Positions 34,991 to 45,232 of a stretch of DNA of 64,000 bases are shown here, in pieces (position 1 is the first letter of the stretch; every line of letters starts with the position of its first letter). The notes below the pieces were generated by a model, which did not search any database, was not told the DNA's origin, and saw nothing but the letters and a program-made list of their open reading frames with translations. A program made the translations under genes and the position numbers. Source of the stretch: Planktothrix agardhii NIES-204 (GTDB lineage: Bacteria > Cyanobacteriota > Cyanobacteriia > Cyanobacteriales > Microcoleaceae). The stretch lies in NCBI GenBank assembly GCA_003609755.1, contig AP017991.1, positions 3,769,001 to 3,833,000 of the forward strand. Reading direction: 5' to 3'.

Positions 34991-36357
34991 TGAATAATAT
35001 TACCATCACAGAAAAACAGGAAGTGTCCTATTTAAACCATCTGTTAGAACAAATTCAAGGAGGACTTTCTGAGCCTTCGCTTCCCTCTCAAATTTCCGTT
35101 CAATTGCAACAGATTCGAGATCATGCTTTAACTTGGATTAAGGAATTAGAAATCCCAACAAAACGGGATGAAGAATGGCGGTTTACCGATTTATCTCCTT
35201 TATTAGCCAATCGTTTTAAAATGGCTAATTTTGTTCAGTTAGAAAATCAAGCGATCGCTTCTTTAATTCTACCCGAATCTGAACATAAACGGATAGTATT
35301 TGTTAATGGAATTTATGCCCCCCATCTCTCTGATATTACAGAAATTCCCGATGGTATTTTTATTGGGAATTTAGCAGAACTTCCCGAACAATTTAGAGAT
35401 CGTCTTCCTGACTATCTCAGTCAACAACAGGGAAATCAAGACGTTTTTGCCACCCTCAATTCCACCGGATTAAAGGATGCGGCTGTCCTTTGGGTTGACA
35501 AAAATAAAATTCTTGAAGACCCGATTCATTTATTATTTATTGGCCTACCGGATAATATCCCGGTGATCAATCAACCCCGCACCTTAATTGTAGCAGAAAC
35601 TGGCAGTTCAATAACCTTGATTGAACATTATGCCACGGCGGACATTTTTGGATGTTCTGATCAGGTAAAAGTTCAACCCTATTTTACCAATGCGGTAACA
35701 GAAATCTACCTAGAAGAAAACGCTCAAGTCAATCATACCAGGCTACAACGGGGATCTGGATCTGCATTTCATATTGGTAAAAACGCGGTTTTTCAAGCTC
35801 GAAATAGTCGCTATACTTGCCATGCAATTAGCTTAGGATCTAAACTATCTCGCCATAATTTAGAGGTTTATCAACGGGGAGAAGGGACGGAAACAACCCT
35901 GAATGGATTAACCTTAATTGGAAGTGAACAGTTAGCTGATACCCACAGTTCTATGATGCTGAATCATCAACATGGTACATTTAATCAAGTTCATAAATGT
36001 ATTATTGACGACAAGGCACATGGAATTTTTAATGGTAAAGTATTTGTACCACAAACGGCACAGTTTACTAATGCTAATCAACTGAGTCGGAATTTATTGC
36101 TATCTTCAAAAGGAAGAATAGACACTAAACCCCAGTTAGAAATTGTGGCGGATAATGTTAAATGTTCTCACGGTGCTACCGTCAGTCAATTAGAAGCAGA
36201 TGAAGTCTTCTATTTGCGGAGTCGGGGGTTAAGTGAACAGATGAGTCGTCACCTCTTAATTGATGCTTTTGCAGCAGAAATTTTAGGCAAATTACCATCA
36301 GAAACATTAACCCAAGTTTTATCCCGTTGCGTTTCCTGTCGCACTGACTTCAGTTAA
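34990..36357 (+). CDS. sufD: Fe-S cluster assembly protein SufD
   Basis: 455 residues. The SufD/SufB shared domain is seen in RTLIVAETGSSITLIEHYA and the C-terminal DNVKCSHGATVSQLEADEVF, where cysteine and histidine are at the SufB-SufD interface. The N-terminal TKRDEEWRFTDLSPLL is typical for SufD. It partners SufB and SufC in the scaffold. Overlaps sufC by one base and is followed by an 87-bp gap with a stem-loop before sufS. Confidence 0.97.
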   Translation: MNNITITEKQEVSYLNHLLEQIQGGLSEPSLPSQISVQLQQIRDHALTWIKELEIPTKRDEEWRFTDLSPLLANRFKMANFVQLENQAIASLILPESEHKRIVFVNGIYAPHLSDITEIPDGIFIGNLAELPEQFRDRLPDYLSQQQGNQDVFATLNSTGLKDAAVLWVDKNKILEDPIHLLFIGLPDNIPVINQPRTLIVAETGSSITLIEHYATADIFGCSDQVKVQPYFTNAVTEIYLEENAQVNHTRLQRGSGSAFHIGKNAVFQARNSRYTCHAISLGSKLSRHNLEVYQRGEGTETTLNGLTLIGSEQLADTHSSMMLNHQHGTFNQVHKCIIDDKAHGIFNGKVFVPQTAQFTNANQLSRNLLLSSKGRIDTKPQLEIVADNVKCSHGATVSQLEADEVFYLRSRGLSEQMSRHLLIDAFAAEILGKLPSETLTQVLSRCVSCRTDFS

Positions 36358-36358
36358 C

Positions 36359-36406
36359 CGTTGTTGGGTTTTAACCCACTCTTTTTAGGGTACAAGCCCA
36401 ACAACG
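36359..36406 (+). terminator. Stem-loop between sufD and sufS
   Basis: CGTTGTTGGG at 36359-36368 pairs perfectly with CCCAACAACG at 36397-36406, with a 28-base loop. It may be an attenuator or processing site within the suf operon, or a dispersed repeat. There is no U-run after it, so full termination is not expected. Confidence 0.5.
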
Positions 36407-36444
36407 AAAGGATTTATTAATTTGATTAAAGGATATTCAAAATT

Positions 36445-37704
36445 ATGTTAACTCAAGAAAAAACCCTGGCTGAAATTGTTCGTCAAGATTTCCCTATTTT
36501 GCATCAGGAAGTCAACGGTCATCCTTTAGTCTATTTAGATAATGCGGCAACTTCTCAGAAACCCTTAGCGGTCTTAAATGCCCTGCAAGACTATTATCAA
36601 AATTATAATTCTAATGTGCATCGAGGGGTTCATGCGTTAAGTGCAAAAGCGACGGATACCTACGAAGCCGCCCGGTTGAAAGTTGCCCAATTTATTAAGG
36701 CTAAATCCTATAAAGAAATTGTTTATACCCGCAATGCCAGTGAAGCTATTAATATTGTAGCCTATTCTTGGGGATTAAATACCTTAAAAACCGGAGATGA
36801 AATTATTCTCAGTGTTATGGAACATCATAGTAATTTAGTTCCTTGGCAAATGGTCGCAAAAAAAACCGGAGCGGTGATTAAATTTGTCGAGTTAACAGAA
36901 ACTCAAGAATTTGATTTAGAACAATTTAAAACCCTAATTTCTGACAAGACTAAATTAGTTTCGGTTGTTCATATTTCTAATACATTAGGTTGTATTAATC
37001 CCATTGAAGAAATTACTCAAATTGCCCATCAATACGGCGCAAAAGTATTAATAGATGCTTGCCAAAGTGCGCCCCATACTGCCTTAGATGTGCAGAAAAT
37101 TGATTGTGATTGGTTAGTGGCATCTGGTCATAAAATGTGCGCTCCTACGGGTATCGGCTTTTTATATGGCAAATTAGAGGTATTAGAAGCCATGCCGCCG
37201 TTTTTTGGGGGAGGAGAAATGATTGATGAAGTGTTTTTAGATCATTTTACAGTGGGAGCATTACCCCATAAATTTGAAGCGGGAACTCCGGCGATTGGAG
37301 AAGCAATTGCTTTGGGTGCGGCTATTGATTATTTAACATTAATTGGTATGGATAAAATAGAAGATTATGAGCATGAATTAACCGCCTATTTATTTGAAAG
37401 ATTGCGAGAAATTCCCGAATTAAAACTTTATGGCCCCCAACCCAATGCTAAGGGAGAAGGGAGAGCCGCCTTAGCTTCTTTTAGCGTGGATGGGATTCAT
37501 GCCAATGATTTATCAACTATGTTAGATGATGGGGGGGTTGCTATTCGTTCAGGACATCATTGTACCCAACCCTTACATCGTTATTTAGGCTTAAATTCTA
37601 GCGCCAGAGCGAGTTTGTATTTCTACAATACTAAACAAGAAATTGATGTTTTTATTGTAGCATTAAAAGATGCGATCGCATTTTTTAAAGAAATAATGAG
37701 TTAG
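36445..37704 (+). CDS. sufS: Cysteine desulfurase SufS
   Basis: 419 residues. PLP fold type I: lysine in [14 protein letters not shown], the [13 protein letters not shown] segment near the N-terminus, and the catalytic cysteine in [16 protein letters not shown]. It takes sulfur from cysteine and gives it to the SufBCD scaffold, usually through SufE. Last gene of the suf operon. Confidence 0.96.
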   Translation: MLTQEKTLAEIVRQDFPILHQEVNGHPLVYLDNAATSQKPLAVLNALQDYYQNYNSNVHRGVHALSAKATDTYEAARLKVAQFIKAKSYKEIVYTRNASEAINIVAYSWGLNTLKTGDEIILSVMEHHSNLVPWQMVAKKTGAVIKFVELTETQEFDLEQFKTLISDKTKLVSVVHISNTLGCINPIEEITQIAHQYGAKVLIDACQSAPHTALDVQKIDCDWLVASGHKMCAPTGIGFLYGKLEVLEAMPPFFGGGEMIDEVFLDHFTVGALPHKFEAGTPAIGEAIALGAAIDYLTLIGMDKIEDYEHELTAYLFERLREIPELKLYGPQPNAKGEGRAALASFSVDGIHANDLSTMLDDGGVAIRSGHHCTQPLHRYLGLNSSARASLYFYNTKQEIDVFIVALKDAIAFFKEIMS

Positions 37705-37743
37705 TACATAGTTTGAGAATTAACGGGGAATATTGATTCTATT

Positions 37744-38745
37744 TTAATCAACAACCCCAGCCCGAAAAACTCGCCCAATTACATTTTCAATTGGAGGGTC
37801 ACTCACGGTTAAGTCTAGTATATTGAATTCCGCTAATATCTTAGCGACCGTTGTAGTTAAGGTATCGCGCTTGACTAATAAGCGCACAACTTGACCCTCC
37901 ATGGATTCAATTTCTGCATAGGTTAATAATTTCTGACGACAACTTTCTAATACTTCAGGGGAAGAATGTTCTAATTCGATTTTAACTTCTCTATAGGGAG
38001 AAAATTGTTCTAATAACCCCTCTAAACTGCCATCATAAATTAACTGTCCTTGATGAATTAAAATCACCCGTTTACACAATGCTGTAATATCAGCCATATA
38101 GTGACTGGTTAACAAAATTGTAGCTTGATAACGACGATTATATTCAGCTAAAAATTCCCGAACACTGACTTGAGCATTAACATCTAATCCCAAGGTAGGT
38201 TCATCTAAAAACAAGACTTGAGGACGATGTAATAAAGCCGCCATTAATTCCACCTTCATGCGTTCCCCTAAAGACAGTTTTCGCACGGGTTGTTTTAACT
38301 TTCCTTCTAGGGATAACATCTCGCTTAATTCCCCTACCCGTTGACGATATTCACTATCAGAAATTCCATAAACGGCGGCATTAATTCTCAAAGAATCTAA
38401 GGCGGGTAAATCCCAGATTAACTGTTGTTTTTGACCCATAACCAGGGTGATTTTTTGTAAAAACTTAGATTGACGTTTAAAAGGATTATGATGGGCAACT
38501 TCCACAAATCCGCTAGAGGGATAAATTAACCCCGTTAACATTTTTAAAGTTGTGGTTTTTCCGGCTCCATTGGCTCCTAAAAATCCCACTACTTCCCCCG
38601 ATTCAATTTTAAAAGAAACTTCTTTAACAGCTTGTATATTCTGATAGGTTCGTTGGAAAAAATGGCGAATGGTTCCTTTAAATCCGGGTTCTTTGATGGC
38701 GACGGGATAAACTTTACCTAGTTGTTCAGCAATAATAATTGACAT
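37744..38745 (-). CDS. ABC transporter ATP-binding protein (ABC-2/NatA-like)
   Basis: 333 residues. Walker A GFLGANGAGKTTTLKML, signature LSLGERMKVELMAALLHRP, Walker B VLFLDEPTLGLD and the switch histidine in LLTSHYM. The C-terminal ~90 residues (VKIELEHSSPEVLESC onward) form the regulatory extension of ABC-2-type exporters. Cyanobacterial homologues pair with two ABC-2 permeases; none lies in this window, so its partner is elsewhere. Substrate unknown. Convergent with sufS. Confidence 0.9.
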   Translation of the reverse strand: MSIIIAEQLGKVYPVAIKEPGFKGTIRHFFQRTYQNIQAVKEVSFKIESGEVVGFLGANGAGKTTTLKMLTGLIYPSSGFVEVAHHNPFKRQSKFLQKITLVMGQKQQLIWDLPALDSLRINAAVYGISDSEYRQRVGELSEMLSLEGKLKQPVRKLSLGERMKVELMAALLHRPQVLFLDEPTLGLDVNAQVSVREFLAEYNRRYQATILLTSHYMADITALCKRVILIHQGQLIYDGSLEGLLEQFSPYREVKIELEHSSPEVLESCRQKLLTYAEIESMEGQVVRLLVKRDTLTTTVAKILAEFNILDLTVSDPPIENVIGRVFRAGVVD

Positions 38746-38854
38746 AATGGGGAATGGGGATCACGGATTTAAGAGGATTTCACGGATTCTAATTTGTGTT
38801 AATCTGCGTAATCCTTTTTATTGACTATTTTTTATTACTTTAAAACCAAAATAT

Positions 38855-38887
38855 TAGGGTGCATCAACGTTCATTTAACGCACCCTA
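38855..38887. terminator. Hairpin repeat downstream of the DUF3318 gene
   Basis: TAGGGTGC at 38855-38862 pairs with GCACCCTA at 38880-38887. It lies 21 bp past the DUF3318 stop on the minus strand and may end its transcript. A similar AGGGT...ACCCT element lies at 55947-55975, so this is also a dispersed repeat. Confidence 0.5.
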
Positions 38888-38907
38888 GAAACAATGATCA
38901 CTATCAA

Positions 38908-39576
38908 TTAATTAAATACATTTTCCGAACTTGAGGATGCGGTATCAGTTCCGCCTTTAACTCTAGCTTTGGCTTTAGTTGCGCTGCGTTTTAGAGCTTG
39001 TAAACGAGCTTCATAACGGGATTTTTGGCGTTTTTTAGGGGTTTGATCCACTAAGGTTTTTAAGGCACTTCCTAGACTTTTGTAGGCGTTGGGTAGGGTA
39101 TAACCGAAACGGGTGGCCAGAGAAATCGCCTTTTCATCGGCGTCTAAGGATTCCTGTAATGTGCGTTCTCCGTTATTTTTTTGATAGAGACGAAAACCTG
39201 AAACCCCGCATAATGCCAGGGCTAATAATAGCAGTAGTCCGTCCTGTACCCAGAGTTCTCCGACGGCTCCCCCTAGACCAATGGCGAGGGCGGCCATTTC
39301 CCAACCATCTCTGGGAATTGTATCATTTTGAATGCGGGCGACTTCATGCCAAAATAGGAGGTTGCGCTGATCCATTGCCAACTGTTCCCAACGAACCAAG
39401 TCAATTTGAATTTCGACTTGATCTTTGCCAATTTCTTCGCAACGGACGAGGGGCGGGTTGACTTCGACGGTTTTTTCCACCGTCACCCAACTCTGCAACT
39501 CAGGAGGAAGTAAGCCTTTTAATCGCCGGAGTTCGCTCATTTCGGCTCTGGCAGTGGAGGTTGCATAGGATGTCAT
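38908..39576 (-). CDS. DUF3318 family membrane protein
   Basis: 222 residues. Pattern EMSELRRLKGLLPPELQSWV, then QRNLLFWHEVARIQND and two hydrophobic helices at about 90-130 (MAALAIGLGGAVGELWV, GLLLLLALALCGVSGFRL). The C-terminal part is strongly basic (KKRQKSRYEARLQALKRSAT), probably facing the cytoplasm. The DUF3318 family is conserved in cyanobacteria with no known function. Confidence 0.82.
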   Translation of the reverse strand: MTSYATSTARAEMSELRRLKGLLPPELQSWVTVEKTVEVNPPLVRCEEIGKDQVEIQIDLVRWEQLAMDQRNLLFWHEVARIQNDTIPRDGWEMAALAIGLGGAVGELWVQDGLLLLLALALCGVSGFRLYQKNNGERTLQESLDADEKAISLATRFGYTLPNAYKSLGSALKTLVDQTPKKRQKSRYEARLQALKRSATKAKARVKGGTDTASSSSENVFN

Positions 39577-39692
39577 AGTTCCGGCTCAATGAAGTTTCTA
39601 ACCAAAAACAGGGTTTCTTCATATTTTAATGTATTCTAATCCGTTTGCAACAACCGTAAACCTAAAATCAGCAAACTTGATAGTGTTGAGAA

Positions 39693-40568
39693 TCAAATTC
39701 CTAAAAATTCTCGGACATTTTGTAAGTAAGTATCGGGATCTTCTAACATGGGAAAATGAGCCGTATCTTTGAGAATTGCTAACTGAACATTAGGGTTTAA
39801 AGTGGCGGCTTGTCTTCCCATTTCTGCGGGAATAATTTGGTCGTATTCTCCAGCGACTAATAGGGTGGGAACGGTTAATTTTTTAAATTCTGCGGGGAGC
39901 CATTCCGTTGCTGCTTTTGAAACGGAGGTTAATACGGTTCCATAGGCGGCATCAAAATCCGCTAAGAGAAAATCTTCTAAAAAGGCTTGACTCAAATTGC
40001 GAGGAATTGGACGATACAGAAACCGAGCCATAAACATTTTATCCATCCCGGGAATTAAGGTTAACCATTTAGGGCGAAACATGACAACATAACGACTAAA
40101 TTTGTGAAAGGTATTGAAGGTTTTTTCGTCATATTCAAAGATGCCACTACAGGTTAAAATCGCTCGTTCGACTCGTTGGGGGTATTTATTTAAAAATAAC
40201 ATAGCAATGGAACCCCCCATGGAGTGAGCATTGATATAAACTTTGTCTAAATTTAACTGGTCTAATAAAGTGACTAAATCTTCAGCATATTCAATTAATT
40301 CATAACGTTCTGATGGTGATTTATCCGTGACCTCTGGGGAGGAATTTGACCGTCCAAACCCGCGTAAATCATAAATTAAACAATCAAATTCCTGGGATAA
40401 TGCCTGGGCGGTGCTTTCCCAATAGCGTCCCGAACCTCCCCAACCATGAATAAAAACCATTACAGGTTTGCTTCCGGGTGTGGAGTTGGCTGTTGTCACC
40501 CACTCACAATAATGATCGACTCCATTAACAGAAATTACGGTTTTATTTGGATTTGTGGCTACAGTCAT
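39693..40568 (-). CDS. Alpha/beta hydrolase
   Basis: 291 residues. Oxyanion/HG motif VFIHGWGGSGRYW, nucleophile elbow NAHSMGGSIAMLF (catalytic Ser), acid in VAGEYDQIIP and catalytic His in KDTAHFPMLEDP. All triad residues are present, so the enzyme should be active, but the ester or other substrate is not evident. Followed on the same strand by a second hydrolase-like gene that starts upstream. Confidence 0.88.
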   Translation of the reverse strand: MTVATNPNKTVISVNGVDHYCEWVTTANSTPGSKPVMVFIHGWGGSGRYWESTAQALSQEFDCLIYDLRGFGRSNSSPEVTDKSPSERYELIEYAEDLVTLLDQLNLDKVYINAHSMGGSIAMLFLNKYPQRVERAILTCSGIFEYDEKTFNTFHKFSRYVVMFRPKWLTLIPGMDKMFMARFLYRPIPRNLSQAFLEDFLLADFDAAYGTVLTSVSKAATEWLPAEFKKLTVPTLLVAGEYDQIIPAEMGRQAATLNPNVQLAILKDTAHFPMLEDPDTYLQNVREFLGI

Positions 40569-40593
40569 TTTTCTAAATATTGAATGAGTTTCT

Positions 40594-41139
40594 CTAGTTT
40601 AAACTATTAAATACATTTTGAATAAATGTTCTTGCGGTGGTGGGAGTTGCGGTTTTTAATCCCGTTGAGGTTTGATGTATCCACCATCCTTTTGTGGTTT
40701 GGGGCGATCGCCATAATTCTAAATGTTCAACGGCAGGATCGGCATAAAAACTTTCTATTCCTCCTCCTAATAATGCCGAACTCCAATGGGTAAAATAATC
40801 ATGACTGATGCGATAAATCGGGAAATTACCGATTAAAGGAACCCCCCAACCATCAATGGCAATCAATCCTTGAATTTCCCCCCTCAATTGTTGCCAAGCT
40901 AAAGCAGCCCCAATTGCTCCGACAACTCCGGCACTAAAAGCTATAATCATTATAGCAGATTTGGGATTATTTTTATCAATAAAATTCAAAATGTCAAGAC
41001 TAGAATAGGCAGAATAATCTTGAGTGGGAAAAATCAATAATTCTCCCAATTGTTGTTGATTTTTCCAATTTTCTAAAACTCCATCTAAAAAAGATTCCGT
41101 TAATTCCGGTGGATGAATTCCAGGACAAATTAATAGCAT
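40594..41139 (-). CDS. Alpha/beta-hydrolase-like protein of unknown function
   Basis: 181 residues. LLICPGIHPPELTESFLDG begins the protein and IMIIAFSAGVVGAIGAAL resembles a nucleophile elbow with F-S-A-G in place of G-x-S-x-G. A later segment LIAIDGWGVPLIGNFP fits the same fold. It is short for a hydrolase and no clear catalytic acid is seen. It lies 25 bp upstream of the hydrolase gene on the same strand, so they may work together. Conserved in cyanobacteria, as far as I recall. Confidence 0.65.
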   Translation of the reverse strand: MLLICPGIHPPELTESFLDGVLENWKNQQQLGELLIFPTQDYSAYSSLDILNFIDKNNPKSAIMIIAFSAGVVGAIGAALAWQQLRGEIQGLIAIDGWGVPLIGNFPIYRISHDYFTHWSSALLGGGIESFYADPAVEHLELWRSPQTTKGWWIHQTSTGLKTATPTTARTFIQNVFNSLN

Positions 41140-41158
41140 TTGTTGATGGGTAAGTACG

Positions 41159-41200
41159 AATGGGGAATGGGGAATGGGGAATGGGGAATGGGGAATGGGT
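41159..41200. repeat. GGGGAAT heptamer tandem repeat
   Basis: Five to six tandem copies of GGGGAAT (AATGGGG) between divergent genes. It belongs to the same short tandem repeat class as at 6258. Confidence 0.85.
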
Positions 41201-41282
41201 GCTATGATACTACTTCACTGTTTTACCCCATCCCCCTGTAGGGGATGTTAAACTATCAAAGAGAGTCATTCTAAAGGATATA

Positions 41283-41303
41283 CCCCGTCGGATAACGTCG
41301 GGG
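41283..41303 (+). promoter_or_regulatory. Hairpin in the leader of the chelatase gene
   Basis: CCCCGTCG and CGTCGGGG form a stem of seven pairs with one T:T mismatch around a 5-base loop (GATAA), about 50 bp upstream of the TTG start. It could be a leader-RNA control element. No known riboswitch core was recognised. Confidence 0.35.
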
Positions 41304-41354
41304 ACGGTTCCCTAGCAGGACTCGATAGTAGCACTTAAACGTGAGGACAAAAAC

Positions 41355-42527
41355 TTGGTTGCCACTCCTGAGAAACTGGAAAAAATTACTTCAACGCCTA
41401 CCCATACAGACGGTGAAAATCGAGTTGCGGTTTTGCTCATGGGTTATGGTGAAGTCGAAAGTTATGAAGACTTTGCCAATTATAACGAACAGGCTTTGAA
41501 CCTTTTAACGGCTAAATTTGCCCCGGTTCCCACTTGGATTTATCCGCCTTTGGCTAAACTTTTAGCGATGTTTGATCTCCATGAATGGGGTCATCAACAT
41601 GGGAATTTTATTTCTCCCCATAATGCAATTTTTGAAAAACAACGGGCGGGAATTGAGGAACATTTAAAGGAAAAATGGGGCGATCGGATTAAAGTCTTTA
41701 AAGCCTTTAACTTCTGTGCTCCCTTTCTGCCTGAACAGGTTTTAACTCAAATTCAAGCCGAAGGATTTGATAAACTGTTAATTTATCCTCTGTTAGTGGT
41801 TGATTCTATTTTCACCAGTGGAATTGCCGTAGAACAGGTGAATATAGCCCTGGAAAAATTAGCAAATGAAGGTGAACATTGGATAAAAGGTCAACGGTAT
41901 ATCCCTTCTTTTTATAATGAACCTGCCTATATTCAACTGCTAAGACAGTTAGTAGAAGACAAAATTCAACACGATCTCATTGAATCCTGTCTCCCCTCTC
42001 AAATTGGGATTGTTTTAATGAATCATGGTTGTCCTCACAAAGCCAAAGGATTTACCTCTGGAATTGATGAAAGTCAAGCCCTATATGAACAGGTTCGGGA
42101 AAATTTAATTAACCGTTATCCGTTAATTTCTGTGGGTTGGTTAAATCATGATACTCCTTTAATTGAATGGACACAACCTAACGCTCAATTGGCGGCGAAT
42201 AATTTAATTGAATTAGGGGCAAAAGCGATTGTATTTATGCCAATTGGATTTGCCACCGAAAACCATGAAACCCTGTTAGATGTTGAGCATATTATTGAGG
42301 GTTTACGTCGAAAATATGGTGATGTTAAATATGTACAAATGGAGTGTGTTAACGACCATCCAGAGTTTTTAAAAATGTCCGCAGATTGGGCAAACCCCCA
42401 AATTGAAGCATTATTAAATGAAATGGCTTTGGCGGTCAATCCTTCCTTGGTGAGTGTTCATAGCCATGATGATCACCACCACAGTCATGATCATGATCAT
42501 GGTCACGATCATCACCACCACCATTAA
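41355..42527 (+). CDS. Ferrochelatase-family protein with His-rich C-terminal tail
   Basis: 390 residues from a TTG start with GAGGAC 7-12 bases upstream. Ferrochelatase-like features: N-terminal VAVLLMGYGEVESYEDF, active-site-like LMNHGCPHKAKGF with His, and the GFATENHETLLDVEH segment matching the F-x-x-E-H-x-E-T-L motif. The last 22 residues are His/Asp-rich (HDDHHHSHDHDHGHDHHHHH), a metal-binding tail not typical of plant-type HemH. It lacks the CAB-like C-terminal helix usual in cyanobacterial HemH. So it may insert iron into a tetrapyrrole or handle another metal such as cobalt or nickel, with the tail storing ions. Confidence 0.78.
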   Translation: MVATPEKLEKITSTPTHTDGENRVAVLLMGYGEVESYEDFANYNEQALNLLTAKFAPVPTWIYPPLAKLLAMFDLHEWGHQHGNFISPHNAIFEKQRAGIEEHLKEKWGDRIKVFKAFNFCAPFLPEQVLTQIQAEGFDKLLIYPLLVVDSIFTSGIAVEQVNIALEKLANEGEHWIKGQRYIPSFYNEPAYIQLLRQLVEDKIQHDLIESCLPSQIGIVLMNHGCPHKAKGFTSGIDESQALYEQVRENLINRYPLISVGWLNHDTPLIEWTQPNAQLAANNLIELGAKAIVFMPIGFATENHETLLDVEHIIEGLRRKYGDVKYVQMECVNDHPEFLKMSADWANPQIEALLNEMALAVNPSLVSVHSHDDHHHSHDHDHGHDHHHHH

Positions 42528-42536
42528 AACAGGTAG

Positions 42537-42555
42537 GGGCGAGGTCTCCTCGCCC
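42537..42555. terminator. Hairpin between convergent chelatase and mmsA genes
   Basis: GGGCGAGG-TCT-CCTCGCCC, 8-bp perfect stem with a 3-base loop. It lies between two convergent genes and could terminate both. It resembles the palindrome at 31360. Confidence 0.6.
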
Positions 42556-42568
42556 TCCAAATCCACAG

Positions 42569-44047
42569 TTAAAATTGTCGTGACCAGTCAGATAACCACC
42601 TTTCAACCACAACTTTTGTTTGGGTAAAAAACTCAACCGCCTGCTGTCCTTGGCCGTGTAAATCGCCAAAAAAACTATTTTTCCAACCACTAAAAGGAAA
42701 GAATGCCATCGGTGCGGCAACACCAATATTAATCCCAATATTTCCCGCCTGAACTTGATACCGAAACTGTCGCGCCGCCGCCCCACTGCGAGTAAATAAA
42801 CAGGCCATATTGCCGTATTCACTTTGATTAATAAATGCGATCGCTTCTTCCATTGTATTTAGATGAATTAAACTTAATACCGGGCCAAAAATTTCGGTGC
42901 GGGCAATTTCTCCCTGGGGGTTAATATCTTGTAAAATAGTCGGGCGGATAAAATAACCCTGTTCATAGCCGGAAATTTTAGGATTTCTGCCATCAATTAA
43001 AATTTTGCCTCCTTCCTGTTTTCCCTGTTGAATTAATCCTTCAATTCGAGTTTTACTTTCAGCAGAAATAACCGTTCCCATTTGGACATTTTTATTTAAT
43101 CCATAACCAACAATTCGAGTTTCCGCAGCCGAGGCGATCGCATCGGTAAAACTCTGTTTAGCTTGACCAATAGTAATCGCAATTGATGTGGCTAAACATC
43201 GTTGTCCGGCACAACCAAAGGCACTATCAGCAATAATTTTTGTGGTCATTTCTAAATCAGCATCGGGTAAAATAATCGCCGGATTTTTTGCCCCGCCCTG
43301 ACATTGTGCCCGTTTGCCATTAGCAGCAGCCCGACTATAAACATATTTAGCAACGGCCGTGGAACCGACAAAACTAATCGCTTTAATCTGGGGATTTTCT
43401 AAAATAGCATCAACGGTTTCTTTGCCTCCATTGATTAAATTAATCACTCCTGGGGGTAGTCCTAATTGATCAATTAAAGCAAAAACCTTTTGCATGGTTA
43501 AAGGTACTTTTTCCGAGGGTTTAATAATACAAGTATTGCCACAGGCGATCGCATAAGGAAAAAACCAAAACGGAATCATCCCCGGAAAATTAAACGGGGA
43601 AATAATCGCCACAACTCCTAAAGGTTGACGAATCATCATTTCATCAATTCCCCTAGCAATATCTTCGGAATTGTAACCTTGAATTAAGCTAGGAACACCA
43701 CAAGCTACTTCCACATTTTCAATCGCTCGTTGTAATTCTCCTAGGGATTCAGCCAGGGTTTTTCCACATTCTAAGGTAATTGTTTCCGCTAAATCCTGTT
43801 GATTTTGTTCAAGTAATTCTCTGAGTTTAAACAGATAACGAATACGCTCTGTAACTGGGGTTTGTCGCCATGAATTAAAGGATTTTTGGGCGATTTCTGC
43901 CACCTGATCCAGTTCCTTTGCAGGAGAAAGAGGGACTTTTGCTAATACTTCTAAGGTCGCCGGGTTAATGATCTCTAAGGTTTCTGTTGCCTGGGATAAA
44001 TCCCATTTTCCATTAATATAGTTAGGTAAAATTTTAACTGTTTTCAT
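42569..44047 (-). CDS. mmsA: Methylmalonate-semialdehyde dehydrogenase (CoA-acylating) family
   Basis: 492 residues, usual length. ALDH features: [16 protein letters not shown] (cofactor region), [11 protein letters not shown], and the catalytic cysteine in [10 protein letters not shown], which is the MmsA form. The start PNYINGKW and the [11 protein letters not shown] segment are typical. It oxidises methylmalonate or malonate semialdehyde to the CoA ester; in cyanobacteria the physiological substrate is unclear, so the symbol is by family. Confidence 0.88.
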   Translation of the reverse strand: MKTVKILPNYINGKWDLSQATETLEIINPATLEVLAKVPLSPAKELDQVAEIAQKSFNSWRQTPVTERIRYLFKLRELLEQNQQDLAETITLECGKTLAESLGELQRAIENVEVACGVPSLIQGYNSEDIARGIDEMMIRQPLGVVAIISPFNFPGMIPFWFFPYAIACGNTCIIKPSEKVPLTMQKVFALIDQLGLPPGVINLINGGKETVDAILENPQIKAISFVGSTAVAKYVYSRAAANGKRAQCQGGAKNPAIILPDADLEMTTKIIADSAFGCAGQRCLATSIAITIGQAKQSFTDAIASAAETRIVGYGLNKNVQMGTVISAESKTRIEGLIQQGKQEGGKILIDGRNPKISGYEQGYFIRPTILQDINPQGEIARTEIFGPVLSLIHLNTMEEAIAFINQSEYGNMACLFTRSGAAARQFRYQVQAGNIGINIGVAAPMAFFPFSGWKNSFFGDLHGQGQQAVEFFTQTKVVVERWLSDWSRQF

Positions 44048-44151
44048 TTTTGCTATTCCCTAAAATTTTTACTTTTGACTGATATTTTTCTAGTAAAAGC
44101 TGTTATAATAGTTAATTAACTATAGTAAGCTTTACTATCTTATCCTGCTAA

Positions 44152-44787
44152 TTATTTAGTTCCAAATAGGCGATCGCCCGCATCCCCTAACCCCGGAATA
44201 ATATACCCATGTTTATCCAAATGATCATCAATGGCAGCCGTATATAGAGGAACATCAGGGTGATAGGAATGAAAATTTTTAATCCCTTCGGGAGAGGCAA
44301 TTAAACACAGAAATTTGACCGAAAAAGGGTTGGTTTGTTTCAATCTTTGAATAGCAGCAATGGCTGTATTTCCCGTAGCAATCATCGGATCAACTACTAA
44401 AACTTCCCGTTCTTCTATATCATCAGGAAGTTTGAAATAATATTCAATAGGGATAAAGGTTCTAGGGTCTCGATATAAACCAATATGTCCGACTCTTGCC
44501 GAAGGAATTAATTCTAAAATTCCATCTAAAATTCCCTGACCTGCCCGCATAATGGAAACAATCACCATTTTTTTCTCCGATGCTAAAATCGGTGCTTCCA
44601 TGGCAGCAAGGGGGGTTTGAATTAACTCTTTTCTTAGGGGTAAATCCCTGGTAATTTCATAGGCTAATAACATACTAATTTCCCGCAATAATTGCCGAAA
44701 TTTAGCGGTACTGGTTTGTTCTCGTCGCATCAAGGTGAGTTTATGTTGAACCAAAGGATGCTCAATAATCGTAACGTTAGGATACAT
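44152..44787 (-). CDS. upp: Uracil phosphoribosyltransferase
   Basis: 211 residues, usual length. TREQT-like N-terminus with [20 protein letters not shown]-binding loop [18 protein letters not shown] and the uracil-binding C-terminus [17 protein letters not shown]. It salvages uracil into UMP. One change is visible: ATGNT where many members have ATGGS/N. Confidence 0.96.
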   Translation of the reverse strand: MYPNVTIIEHPLVQHKLTLMRREQTSTAKFRQLLREISMLLAYEITRDLPLRKELIQTPLAAMEAPILASEKKMVIVSIMRAGQGILDGILELIPSARVGHIGLYRDPRTFIPIEYYFKLPDDIEEREVLVVDPMIATGNTAIAAIQRLKQTNPFSVKFLCLIASPEGIKNFHSYHPDVPLYTAAIDDHLDKHGYIIPGLGDAGDRLFGTK

Positions 44788-44818
44788 AGGTTAAGGGGGA
44801 ATAAAATCTTAATAAAAA

Positions 44819-45133
44819 TTAGCTGGCTGTCAATGATTTAAAACAATAATCAACAGCTTGGTTGATACTAGAAAGATGGCGACGGGTGTTTAATTGTCTC
44901 ATAATTTGATGATTAATCAGTTTTAAAGATTCAGTTTGAGCTAGGGCTAAATTGCGAGGCATAAAATCCATCACACATAGGCTTCCAATGGCAAAACCTT
45001 GATTATTAATTAAGGGAAAACCACCATAAAAACGGATTTTAGGTTCGGATATAACCAGGGGATTATTAATAAATCTTTCATCTTTTAAGGTATTCGGAGC
45101 GGGTATCATAGAGAGGATTGAGTTAAAGTTCAC
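44819..45133 (-). pseudogene. GAF-domain fragment
   Basis: 104 codons. The stretch PNTLKDERFINNPLVISEPK followed by IRFYGGFPLINNQGFAIGSLCVMDFMPR matches the second half of the GAF domains common in cyanobacterial sensor kinases. No N-terminal half of the GAF domain or any kinase domain is present, so it is probably a truncated relic. It follows upp at 31 bp. Confidence 0.7.
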
Positions 45134-45232
45134 TGTTACTATTGTATATTAATTTGAGTTTTCAAGATCAATTATCAAGTTTTATGATGTCAAAAAAAAT
45201 TAAGTTTTTCAAGTCATCTGCGATAATTTTAA

